Below the pieces are notes generated by a model. It was not told where the DNA came from. It did no database searches and was given only the letters and a program-made list of their open reading frames with translations. Positions 44,284 to 53,515 of a stretch of 61,692 nucleotides of DNA are shown piece by piece. This stretch comes from Caldilineaceae bacterium (GTDB taxonomy: Bacteria; Chloroflexota; Anaerolineae; Caldilineales; Caldilineaceae), in NCBI GenBank assembly GCA_011523365.1, contig WTGY01000052.1:1-61692 (forward strand), written 5' to 3'. The number at the start of each line of letters is the position of its first letter. Within the stretch, counting starts at the first letter, position 1. A program made the translations under genes and the position numbers.

Positions 44284-47200
44284 ATGTCCAACCGAATTCT
44301 CCGACTGTTGCCGCCTCTTCTCATGGCCTTCACATTTCTCGGATGTAGCCTAAGCGCACCCGAAGAACTGCCTCTGGGCAGCGTCAGTGTGTCAGCAATA
44401 AATGAAGAGGAACCGTTCGTTGACGTCTACCTAGACGAATTCTCTGTCCAATTCGACGAGGAATTCGACGAATCCGACTCCCCACCCTTTTCTCTAAGCG
44501 AAGGCCAGCCCGACTGGGACGGCCGACAGGCCCGTCCACCCCTCGCCGAGACAACACCGCTGTCTCCCGCGCAATTACAGAAGCTGCTGACCCGCCTGCC
44601 GCCACTCCAGGAGGAAGAGTCCGACGTCACCCAGGTTCGGCTCCCCGTTCAGAGTCTCCCCCCCCCGCGCCCCGGCCAGGAAGTGGAGCTTCCTTTTCCA
44701 CCTCCCCAACCTGAGGCGCCTCCCGCTGCACAGATCGATGGACCCTTCGCAGTTCTCCGCTTTGCCCCCGAAGGCGAAGTCCCGCTCGCGCCGCAGCTTA
44801 GCGTAACATTTAGTCGTCCCATGGTTCCTCTCGCCAGCCATCAGGAACTGGCCTCAGAAGACATTCCAGTCGACCTTAAGCCTGAAATCCCGGGCCGTTG
44901 GCGCTGGGTCGGTACTAGGACCCTCCTCTTTCAAGCCGGCGCTGATGGTTCTGCCAGAATGCCCATGGCCACCGAGTTTTCCGCCTCCATTCCTGCAGGT
45001 GTTCTGGCCGCCGACGGATCGAAACTTGAAGCAAGAGTCAGCTGGACCTTCCGTACACCGGCGCCGACTCTCCAATACGCCTATCCGACCGGCGGACCGT
45101 TCCCGCGTGACCCTGTCTTCTTCGCCTCTTTCGACCAGCACATCGACCCCTCTGCACTGATCGAGCACATCCAGGTTACGGCCCAGGGCCGCCGGTACCC
45201 GGTACGCCAAGCCAGCCAGGACGAAATTAAGGCCGATTCCCGCGTTGAACGCCTGACTGTAACGTCAGCTGAAAACCGCTGGCTGGCCTTCGTGTCCGAA
45301 GAAACTTTACCCTCGGACACGACCATAACCGTCACCTTCACACCCGGCACTCCGTCCGCCGAAGGACCTCTGGTTACCGCCCATCCCCAGAGCTTCAGCT
45401 TCACTACCCCCGGCCCCCTTGTCCTCCGACAGCAGGCGTGCGGTTGGGGAGGAGGTGCTCAGTGCCCGCCCAACAGCCCCCTCTCCTTGCGCTTCAACAA
45501 TCCCATCGACACCGAGTCGTTCGACCCATCACTGATCACCATTGAGCCCGAGCTCGACTACATCTCCTATGAACTCTTTGGTGATTCAATCTGGATCGTT
45601 GGCAACACAAAGGCAAGAACCACCTATGACGTAACCATCGCCTCTGGACTGACCGACATTTTCGGCCAGTCACTCCGCGAAGACGCGCAGACCCAGTTCA
45701 CAGTCGGACCCATGGAGGCATTCCTTTCCGCAGGCAGTCACGGCCCGATTACCATTCTTGACCCCTATGGTAAACTTGCTTTTCCCATTTACACGGTCAA
45801 TGTCTACGCGGTAAATGTGCGCGCCTATCGCGTCACACCGGAGCAGTACGTCGAATACCAGCAGTGGCGGAGCAACCGCTGGCGTGACGACCAGATCCAG
45901 CCCCCCGGCGAGCTGGTCATGGAGCGCAAAGTGGAGATCAGCCGTCAATTTGACACTGTAATCGAAACTGCAATCGATCTTACCGGAGCGCTCGACGGCG
46001 ACACGGGCCACACTATCCTGTACATCGAGCCGGAGGCGGGAATGCTCTCAGCCCTCCTCAACCGGCAGCTGCAAGAGACGCGTGTTATCAGCTGGGTCCA
46101 GGTGACCAACATAGGCCTCGATGCCTTTGTCGACGCCGATGAGATGTACGTGTGGGCCAACAGTCTGACTGACGGTGCGCCGCTGAGCGCTGTTGAGGTC
46201 TCTCTCTGGCCGCAGGACGTACAGGAAGTCACCAACGAGACCGGCTCAGCCCTGTTGAGGCTGCCCCGGAACAGCTCCCAACTGCTCATCGCCCGCCGCG
46301 GCGACGACGTAACCTTCCTCCCCGAAAATCGTTACGAATACTACAGGACAGAGACCGGTTGGAACGGTTGGCAGCAGCGCGCCGAGCGCGCCGACATTCG
46401 CTACTATGTTTTCGACGACCGCAAAATGTACCGCCCAGGCGAGACGGTCAGCGTCAAAGGCTGGATGCGTCAAACCGAACGCAGCCCCGAAGGCGACGTA
46501 AGCCTTTTCCCCGAAGGAGCGCCGTCCGTACTCGACTATACTGTTCGCGATTCGTCAAACAATCTGATTCACACGGGCAGTGCCAACATCAACCCCTTGG
46601 GCGGCTTCCACTTTCAGTTTGACCTGCCGGACAACGTAAATCTGGGTTACGCCTGGATCGAAATGCAGTCCGCCTTCGACGACGACTATGAGTCCCGCCA
46701 CGACCACGTCTTTCAGATTCAGGAGTTCCGCCGGCCCGAATATGAAGTCAGCGCCTCCCTTAGCGAAGGCCCCCACATTGCCGGCGGCCACGCCCTCGCC
46801 ACCGTCAGCGCCAGCTACTTTGCCGGCGGTCCGCTTCCTAGCGCTGAAGTAAGCTGGGACGTCTCGGCCTCGGAAGGTTCCTATGAACCACCAAACTGGT
46901 CCGACTTTGTCTTCGGGAAATGGCTCCCGTGGTGGGGCTATCCCCGACATTCAGACTACCTCGGTCACGCCTCCTTCAACTCCCGCACCGACGCCGCCGG
47001 CCAGCACGTCCTCCGCATCGACTTCCACACACCCGCCGACGGGACTGGCTCTGACGCAGACAGTAACGAAGAGGCGAGGACATACCCCACTCACATTGAC
47101 GCTACCGCGACCGTAATCGACGTCAATCGCCAGGCCTGGAGTAGCAGCTCCGCTCTCCTGCTCCATCCGGCGGACCGTTACGTCGGCATGCGCACAGCGC

Positions 47201-50200
47201 GCTACTTCGTCGAACAAGGCGAGCCCTTGTCTGTCGAAGTCGTGATAACCGATATCGATGGGACTGCTATCGAAGGGCACAGCGCGGAGGTAAGAGCAGC
47301 TCTGTTGGATTGGGAGTATCGCCAAGGCGCCTGGAGCCAGGTCGAAAAGAACACGCAGGAGTGCACTGTCGAGACGACAGCCGCCTCTGACCAGAACGAA
47401 AATGAGTATGAGTTCGCCACCTGCTCCTTTGATACCGCAGTCGGCGGCGAGTACCGCATTACCGCCACCGTTGCCGACGGCGCCGGCCGGCTCAACCGTA
47501 CCGAACTGACCCGCTGGGTGACCGGCGGTCAGCGCCCGCCCAGCGCCAACCTGGAACGGGAGGAGCTGCAGCTCATTCCCGACAGCGAGGACTATGCCCC
47601 GGGTGACATGGCCGAAATCCTGGTGCAGGCTCCCTTCTACCCCGCAGAGGGTCTCCTGACCCTACGGCGCGACGGCCTTGTCTCCAGCCAGCGGTTCACC
47701 ATGGAAGGCCCCACCTACACGCTGCGCGTGCCAGTCGAAGAGGACCACATTCCCAACATACATCTGCAGGTGGACCTTGTCGGGGCAGGCGACCGCGTCG
47801 ACGATGCCGGCAACGCGCTTCAGGGACTGCCGCCCCGCCCAGCCTATGCCCGCGGCAGGCTCAATCTGACGATTCCGCCGCTGAGTCGTACGCTCCAGGT
47901 CAATGCGCAGCCCAGGGAAGCCCGCCTGGAGCCTGGAGCAGAAACCATGATCGATGTGTCGGTACAGGACGCCAACGGCGAACCCATTGCCGGCGCCGAG
48001 TTTGCTGTCGTTGTTGTCGACGAGGCAATCCTCGCCCTGACCGGTTACCAACTCATCGACCCCGTGACTGTCTTCTACAGCCAGCGCGGGCGCGGCGTCA
48101 GCGACTACTACAACCGCGACGATCTCCTGCTTGCCAGCAACATTTCCTTGCAAGACGGAACACCTGCGCCGACTGGAACCCCCCAACCTCCCCAGACAAT
48201 GATGCAATCAAGGTCCATGGCTATGGCGGCGGCAGCCCCTGCTATGGCAGAAATGGCCATGGCCGACGAATCGGCCGAAGAAGAAGGTGCCGACGATGGC
48301 GGCGGGCAGTCGATACGGGCCCGCCTCAACTTTGACCCGTTAGCTCTCTTCGCGCCCGAAGTTCATACAGACCAGGACGGCCGCGCCAGCGTGCAGGTCA
48401 CACTTCCTGACAATCTCACCCGCTACAGGGTAATGGTTGTCGCCGTTGCCGGTGGCCGTTTCTTCGGTGCCGGCGAATCCAACCTGACCGCCCGCCTGCC
48501 CCTCATGGTGCGTCCCTCCGCCCCGCGCTTCCTTAACTTCGGCGACAACTTCGAGCTGCCCGTCGTGCTGCAAAACCAGACCGACGTGGCAATGGAAGTA
48601 CAAGCGATCGTCCGCGGGTCGAACGCCAATCTGAAGGGAGAGAGCGGAGTGGAAGGAGCCGCCGGCTACGCCGTGACTGTTCCTGCCAATGACCGCGTCG
48701 AACTGCGCTTCCCGACAACCACAACCAGCGCCGGCACGTCCCGTTTCCAGTTCGCCGCCATTGATGCCAACCAACCCACCACAGCCGACGCGGCCGAGAT
48801 TAGTCTGCCCGTGTTCACTCCCGCGACAACAGAAGCCTTCGCCGTCTACGGAGAGATCGACGACAGCGGCGCGGTCCTGCAGCCCGTTCGCCCGCCCGCC
48901 GACGCAATTCCTTCCTACGGTGGCCTCGAAGTGACACTTTCCTCCACCGCTCTGCAGGCGCTGACCGACGCATTCCTCTACCTGGTCCGCTACCCGTTCG
49001 ACTCCTCCGAACAGATCGCCTCCCGCATCCTTGCCGTGGCCGCGCTGCGGGATGTACTCGCCGCATTCGACGCCGCGGGCCTGCCTCCCCCGGATGAAAT
49101 CGAACGGTCAGTGGCAAGAGACCTTCAGACACTACAGGCAATGCAGGACTACGGCGGCGGCTTCCCAATCTGGCGGCGCGGCGGTGAAATCTGGCCCTAT
49201 CACAGCGTCCACGTCGCACACGCACTCGCCCGAGCCCGTCAGAAGGGGTACTCTGTGCCTGACGAAACGGTGAGCCGTTCTCTCCAATACCTCCGCAATA
49301 TCGAACAGCATTTCCCTTCCTGGTACGGAATCGATGCCCGCCGTGGACTCTCCTCCTATGCCCTCTATGTCCGCAAACTGCTCAGAGACGAAGATCCTGC
49401 CAGGGCCCGGTCACTGGTGAGAGAAGCAGGACTGGATAACCTCTCTCTGGAAAGCATCGGCTGGCTGCTTTTCGTCCTGACCGGCGATGCCTCCTCCCAG
49501 TCCACCGTTACCGAAATGCGGCGATTCATCACCAACCGTGTTGCCGAGACTGCCGGCGCGGCAACGGTCGCGTCCGGCTATAGCGACGGCGACTACCTCT
49601 TGCTCCACTCAAACCGACGCGCCGATGCTGTTCTCTTGGAGGCGCTTGTCGCTGATCAACCCGACAGCGATCTGATAGCCAGGCTCGTACGGGGCCTACT
49701 CGGCCATCGTACCGCCGGCCGCTGGAACAACACGCAGGAAAACGTGTGGGTGCTCCTCGCGATGGACCGCTATTTCAACCGCTTTGAGTCCCAAACGCCC
49801 GATTTCGTCGCCAGAATCTGGCTCGGTGAGCAGTTTGCAGCCAGCCAGACCTTTCAGGGTCGTTCGACCGACAACGTAGGCCTGGACCTGCCCATGCATT
49901 TCGTACACGAAATATCAGGTAACGCCGGAGGCGACCTGCCCCTGTTGATCCAGAAAGAGGGCCATGGCCGGCTCTACTACCGGCTGGGCCTGCGCTACGC
50001 CCCCAACGACCTCAGCCTGGATCCCCTGGATCACGGCTTCACCGTCGAGCGCATCTACGAGGCCGTGGACGAACCCGCCGACGTAATTCGCGATGAGGAT
50101 GGCATCTGGCGCATCCGAGCCGGGGCCCGCGTTCGCGTCAAGCTGACGATGGCCGCCCCCTCACGTCGTGTCCACGTTGCCTTGGTGGACCCCCTGCCCG

Positions 50201-50505
50201 CCGGCCTGGAGATCCTTAACTCGGATCTGGCCGTAACCGCCGCTACCCCGCGAGATTCCAACGGGTCTCAGACCGGGCGCCGCTGGTGGGGCAGCTGGTA
50301 CCAGCATCAGAACCTGCGCGACGAACGCGCCGAGGCCTTCACCCCGTATCTGTGGGCAGGCGTCTACGAGTACAGCTACCTGGCACGCGCCACCACGCCA
50401 GGCGCCTTCGTTGCGCCCTCCGCCAAGGCAGAGGAAATGTACGCGCCCGAGACCTTCGGCCGGACGGGTACCGATTGGATTGTCGTAGAGATCAGCGAAG
50501 AATAG
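44284..50505 (+). CDS. alpha-2-macroglobulin-family lipoprotein lacking the thioester cysteine
   Basis: 2073 residues, among the largest genes here. A lipoprotein signal ends in LGC with Cys21, then an acidic, Pro-rich stretch (about 25-150), several MG-type beta domains, a Met/Ala-rich low-complexity bait-like insertion (about 1310-1340), and the A2M core (PDNLTRYRVMVVAVAGG near 1380). A helical TED-like domain (about 1555-1880) and C-terminal beta domains follow. At the thioester position the sequence reads YPFDSSEQ (1570-1577), not the canonical GCxEQ: Cys is replaced by Ser1574 and the preceding Gly by Asp. It therefore cannot form the covalent thioester trap. Family members guard the envelope against proteases; this one may trap without covalent linkage. 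No penicillin-binding protein 1C gene, the usual partner, lies beside it. Confidence 0.9.
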   Translation: MSNRILRLLPPLLMAFTFLGCSLSAPEELPLGSVSVSAINEEEPFVDVYLDEFSVQFDEEFDESDSPPFSLSEGQPDWDGRQARPPLAETTPLSPAQLQKLLTRLPPLQEEESDVTQVRLPVQSLPPPRPGQEVELPFPPPQPEAPPAAQIDGPFAVLRFAPEGEVPLAPQLSVTFSRPMVPLASHQELASEDIPVDLKPEIPGRWRWVGTRTLLFQAGADGSARMPMATEFSASIPAGVLAADGSKLEARVSWTFRTPAPTLQYAYPTGGPFPRDPVFFASFDQHIDPSALIEHIQVTAQGRRYPVRQASQDEIKADSRVERLTVTSAENRWLAFVSEETLPSDTTITVTFTPGTPSAEGPLVTAHPQSFSFTTPGPLVLRQQACGWGGGAQCPPNSPLSLRFNNPIDTESFDPSLITIEPELDYISYELFGDSIWIVGNTKARTTYDVTIASGLTDIFGQSLREDAQTQFTVGPMEAFLSAGSHGPITILDPYGKLAFPIYTVNVYAVNVRAYRVTPEQYVEYQQWRSNRWRDDQIQPPGELVMERKVEISRQFDTVIETAIDLTGALDGDTGHTILYIEPEAGMLSALLNRQLQETRVISWVQVTNIGLDAFVDADEMYVWANSLTDGAPLSAVEVSLWPQDVQEVTNETGSALLRLPRNSSQLLIARRGDDVTFLPENRYEYYRTETGWNGWQQRAERADIRYYVFDDRKMYRPGETVSVKGWMRQTERSPEGDVSLFPEGAPSVLDYTVRDSSNNLIHTGSANINPLGGFHFQFDLPDNVNLGYAWIEMQSAFDDDYESRHDHVFQIQEFRRPEYEVSASLSEGPHIAGGHALATVSASYFAGGPLPSAEVSWDVSASEGSYEPPNWSDFVFGKWLPWWGYPRHSDYLGHASFNSRTDAAGQHVLRIDFHTPADGTGSDADSNEEARTYPTHIDATATVIDVNRQAWSSSSALLLHPADRYVGMRTARYFVEQGEPLSVEVVITDIDGTAIEGHSAEVRAALLDWEYRQGAWSQVEKNTQECTVETTAASDQNENEYEFATCSFDTAVGGEYRITATVADGAGRLNRTELTRWVTGGQRPPSANLEREELQLIPDSEDYAPGDMAEILVQAPFYPAEGLLTLRRDGLVSSQRFTMEGPTYTLRVPVEEDHIPNIHLQVDLVGAGDRVDDAGNALQGLPPRPAYARGRLNLTIPPLSRTLQVNAQPREARLEPGAETMIDVSVQDANGEPIAGAEFAVVVVDEAILALTGYQLIDPVTVFYSQRGRGVSDYYNRDDLLLASNISLQDGTPAPTGTPQPPQTMMQSRSMAMAAAAPAMAEMAMADESAEEEGADDGGGQSIRARLNFDPLALFAPEVHTDQDGRASVQVTLPDNLTRYRVMVVAVAGGRFFGAGESNLTARLPLMVRPSAPRFLNFGDNFELPVVLQNQTDVAMEVQAIVRGSNANLKGESGVEGAAGYAVTVPANDRVELRFPTTTTSAGTSRFQFAAIDANQPTTADAAEISLPVFTPATTEAFAVYGEIDDSGAVLQPVRPPADAIPSYGGLEVTLSSTALQALTDAFLYLVRYPFDSSEQIASRILAVAALRDVLAAFDAAGLPPPDEIERSVARDLQTLQAMQDYGGGFPIWRRGGEIWPYHSVHVAHALARARQKGYSVPDETVSRSLQYLRNIEQHFPSWYGIDARRGLSSYALYVRKLLRDEDPARARSLVREAGLDNLSLESIGWLLFVLTGDASSQSTVTEMRRFITNRVAETAGAATVASGYSDGDYLLLHSNRRADAVLLEALVADQPDSDLIARLVRGLLGHRTAGRWNNTQENVWVLLAMDRYFNRFESQTPDFVARIWLGEQFAASQTFQGRSTDNVGLDLPMHFVHEISGNAGGDLPLLIQKEGHGRLYYRLGLRYAPNDLSLDPLDHGFTVERIYEAVDEPADVIRDEDGIWRIRAGARVRVKLTMAAPSRRVHVALVDPLPAGLEILNSDLAVTAATPRDSNGSQTGRRWWGSWYQHQNLRDERAEAFTPYLWAGVYEYSYLARATTPGAFVAPSAKAEEMYAPETFGRTGTDWIVVEISEE

Positions 50506-50562
50506 GATGTGATTGGACCAACTCTTACTTCTGACTCAGCCATTGTAGGGAAAGGAGAAAAA

Positions 50563-51270
50563 ATGGCTCGCAGAAGGGCAACAAGGGGAAACTGTCAGTT
50601 CAGTGGCATGGCATACACTCGCTGGGGAATGACTCGTCATCTGGAGACCTGTGCCGAGCGTGCCAGCGCAATCGAATCTGATGCTAAGGGGTCGGGGAAA
50701 CGGCAGAAGATATTTCACCTGCTGATCGAGGATGTTTGGACTTCGGACTACTGGTTGCACCTGGAAATTGCTGGCCAGGCCACGCTTGATCAGTTGGATC
50801 TATACCTGCGGGCCATCTGGCTCGAATGTTGTGGCCACTTGAGCCACTTTCTGATCAACGAAATCTACTATGATAGACAGACTGAAATCGATTGGGCAAT
50901 CGCCGAATCCAGGAGAATGTCCGCACAGATCGCCGACGTCTTTGAGTTGGAAACAGAGGCGGAATACAAGTATGACTTCGGCACACCAACCAAATTGCTG
51001 ATTTCCGCACTTGCTGTGCGTTCAGGTATCTGGTCGGGTAAACCTATTCGAATGTTAGCGCGCAACAGCGCGCCAACGATGGAATGCACGGCCTGCCACA
51101 AACAAGCAGACTGGGTATGCATAGAATGCCTATATGAAGGCGGGCCTTGCCTATTTTGCGACCGGCACTCGAACGGGCATTTGCATGAAGATGAGATGTT
51201 TCTACCTGTCGTAAATTCGCCGCGGATCGGCATGTGTGGCTACGAGGGCCCGGCAGACCCCCCGTACTAG
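50563..51270 (+). CDS. plasmid pRiA4b ORF-3-like protein with zinc-finger modules
   Basis: 235 residues from ATG 50563, chosen because AAAGGAG lies just upstream; the frame is open from 50509. The N-terminus is a GMTRH-type finger: C11-x2-S14-G ... GMTRHLETC30, with one of the usual four ligands replaced by Ser. The middle (about 45-155) matches the pRiA4b ORF-3 fold (QATLDQLDLYLRAIWLE, HLSHF, EYKYDFG). The C-terminus has a Cys/His-rich segment (CTACHKQADWVCIECLYEG, CLFCDRHSNGHLHE) suited to two zinc ions. Codon use is less GC-biased than its neighbours, a hint of transfer. The stop overlaps the convergent nucleotidyltransferase stop (CTAG). Confidence 0.78.
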   Translation: MARRRATRGNCQFSGMAYTRWGMTRHLETCAERASAIESDAKGSGKRQKIFHLLIEDVWTSDYWLHLEIAGQATLDQLDLYLRAIWLECCGHLSHFLINEIYYDRQTEIDWAIAESRRMSAQIADVFELETEAEYKYDFGTPTKLLISALAVRSGIWSGKPIRMLARNSAPTMECTACHKQADWVCIECLYEGGPCLFCDRHSNGHLHEDEMFLPVVNSPRIGMCGYEGPADPPY

Positions 51271-52109
51271 CCATCTGGTCCCATCAGCTGCTTCCTGATC
51301 TCCAACCACATCTCGGTCAGATCCAGCCTGTTAATCCACTGCCAAAGATAGTCCTTCTCAAGACTGTCATCGCCCACCGTGGCGACGATGCTGCCGATGT
51401 CACGGATATGCTTGGTTTGGCCGCTCAGACGGTAGTACTGAAGCTTATAGAGGATCAGATCCTCAGGCGAATGGACATAGGCCTCGCCGATACCCGGACC
51501 GAAGTCGACTAGCAGTCGACGTTGCAATGCACTTGCCCGAAGCGCATCGTCGGGTCGCAGCAGGAAAACTTCCAGCTTGTAGCCTGTTGGCATGTGGATG
51601 GCGTTGATTGGCAAGTCCGCCGGCGAAATGTAGAGGTCGAGAATGACTTCCACAGGTACGAGCATCCCTCTGGCCTCAAGCGCCCTGGAAAACTCGGCCA
51701 TCCGCTCCACCGGCAAATCAACTACGACATCGAAGTCCCGTGTTGTTCGGGCCTCACCCCATCCCCAAACGGCAACGGCTCCTCCCACCACATAGGTGAC
51801 GCTCGTCTCTTCAAGTGCATCAAGCACTTCACGAAGGAAATTTCCGAACTCCTGTTTCGGGTCCTCTGCCACCGCCTCCCTCCCTCCCAAAGCTGCCTTG
51901 CGCGCCAGTCCTAGCGACATTCCTTCGGTCAATTCTGGCCGGAGTGTGCGTAACCGGTAGGATACAACGCCCTCGGCGACTCGAATCATCGAGAGTCCTT
52001 GCTGCGACCGCTGTGCCGCCGACAATTCTCTGGACACTGAGATCTGTGCAGGATCGACTTCCCTCAGCGCACCCGCGATCTCCCGTTCCTGCTTGCAAGT
52101 GAGAGGCAT
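51267..52109 (-). CDS. nucleotidyltransferase-fold protein (AbiEii/DUF-type)
   Basis: 280 residues. After a helical N-terminal region of about 90 residues the NTase core begins: TYVVGGAVAVWGWGEARTTR followed by DFDVVVDL, with the GG and Asp-x-Asp pattern of polymerase-beta-type transferases. The C-terminal half resembles substrate-domain helices seen in AbiEii toxins and related unassigned proteins. A third catalytic Asp is not certain. No AbiEi-like antitoxin gene is adjacent; the neighbour is the convergent pRiA4b-like gene, with which it shares four bases at the stop codons. Confidence 0.75.
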   Translation of the reverse strand: MPLTCKQEREIAGALREVDPAQISVSRELSAAQRSQQGLSMIRVAEGVVSYRLRTLRPELTEGMSLGLARKAALGGREAVAEDPKQEFGNFLREVLDALEETSVTYVVGGAVAVWGWGEARTTRDFDVVVDLPVERMAEFSRALEARGMLVPVEVILDLYISPADLPINAIHMPTGYKLEVFLLRPDDALRASALQRRLLVDFGPGIGEAYVHSPEDLILYKLQYYRLSGQTKHIRDIGSIVATVGDDSLEKDYLWQWINRLDLTEMWLEIRKQLMGPDG

Positions 52110-52187
52110 AGCAAGATTCCTTGCATGTCGTTCAAAGCGCAGAATGCATAGTTCAATTCACCTGTCCACAGCTTACCAGCGCTAGGA

Positions 52188-53456
52188 TCAGTCGCCCCTG
52201 GCTCTCGCCTGAGACCCTTTCCAGTCCAGCCTCCCCAAGCGCACGACAACCCGCTGCATAATCGCCTGCGCGACCTCATCCTTACTCATAAGCGGCCAGG
52301 CTTCCCGGTTTCCCCCCCGCTCGAACAGAGTAACCCGGTTCGTATCCACCGCGAAGCCGCTGTCCGCTGCGCTCACGTCATTGAGAACGACGAGATCGAG
52401 GTTCTTCCGCTTCAACTTATCGATCGCGTTCGCCTCCAGATCGTTCGTCTCCGCAGCAAAACCGATGACAAGACCCGGTCCCGGACGGCCGTCCCCCCGC
52501 TTCATGCCAACCTCATGCAGAATATCCGGCGTCCTCTCTAACGAAATCACTTGATGCTGTGGCGATTTTTTCAGCTTGTAGTCAGCGCTGTCCGTGGGGC
52601 GGTAATCGGCCACCGCCGCCGCGCCGATCAGTACATCCGTCTCCGGCAACTCTTCCATTACTGCCGAATACATCTGCTGGGCCGTGTGCACCGGTATGAG
52701 CGTGATCCCGCCGGGCGGATGCACCGACAGCGGTGCATGAACGAGGACCGTATCCGCGCCAAGGTCACGCGCAGCCCGCGCCAGCGCTGAACCCATCTTC
52801 CCGGTCGAATGATTTCCCACAAACCGGACCGGATCAATCGGCTCCCGTGTCCCGCCCGCCGTTATCACCACCCGCAGCCCGTCAAGAGGTCCCCCCCGTC
52901 CAATCACCTTGCATGCCACCTCAAAGATCTCCTCCGGCTCCGCAACTCGACCCTCTCCCACTTCGCCGGAAGCCAGCCTGCCCTCAGCAGGCCCGATAAA
53001 GTCCACACCCCAATCCTGTAGCGTCTGCACATTACGCATCGTCGCCGGATGCGTCCACATGTTGGTCTCCATAGCCGGAGCCAGCAGCATCGGACCCTTG
53101 TAGCTGAGCGCTGTGATGCTCAACAGATCGTCGCTCAGACCAAGAGCAAGCCGAGCAATGGTGTGGGCCGTCGCCGGCGCGATGATGAACAGGTCCGCTG
53201 CATGCGCCAGCGCCACGTGCCCGATGCGCAACCTGCCCGCATCATGCCAGAATTCGAAAGTGTCGGTCGCAACGCTCCGCTGCGTGATCGACTGAAAGGT
53301 CACCGGCGCGACGAACTTTGCCGCCGAGTGAGTCATGATCACGTCCACCAGAGCGTTGGCCTGGGTAAGCCGGCTGGCCAGCGTCACCGCCTTATAGGCC
53401 GCGATGCCGCCGCTGATGCCGAGTACGATTCGTTTGCCGGAGAGAATCGGGGCCAT
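52188..53456 (-). CDS. coaBC: bifunctional phosphopantothenoylcysteine decarboxylase / phosphopantothenate-cysteine ligase
   Basis: Carries out two consecutive steps of coenzyme A synthesis. The N-terminal CoaC flavoprotein half has GISGGIAAYKA, the active-site region APATAHT and PAMETNMW, and GEGRVAEPEEI. The C-terminal CoaB half has ITAGGTREPIDPVRF, NHSTGKMGSALA, FAAETND and NDVSAADSGF. At 422 residues it is of normal length and fully fused. The gene is the last of the conserved minus-strand run and lies 59 bases after the racemase-family gene. Confidence 0.95.
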   Translation of the reverse strand: MAPILSGKRIVLGISGGIAAYKAVTLASRLTQANALVDVIMTHSAAKFVAPVTFQSITQRSVATDTFEFWHDAGRLRIGHVALAHAADLFIIAPATAHTIARLALGLSDDLLSITALSYKGPMLLAPAMETNMWTHPATMRNVQTLQDWGVDFIGPAEGRLASGEVGEGRVAEPEEIFEVACKVIGRGGPLDGLRVVITAGGTREPIDPVRFVGNHSTGKMGSALARAARDLGADTVLVHAPLSVHPPGGITLIPVHTAQQMYSAVMEELPETDVLIGAAAVADYRPTDSADYKLKKSPQHQVISLERTPDILHEVGMKRGDGRPGPGLVIGFAAETNDLEANAIDKLKRKNLDLVVLNDVSAADSGFAVDTNRVTLFERGGNREAWPLMSKDEVAQAIMQRVVVRLGRLDWKGSQARARGD

Positions 53457-53515
53457 GAGATAGCTTCGCCTCGGGTTATGTAGAAAGGTCCGCCCTTACA
53501 AGGCGCGAACCTGGC

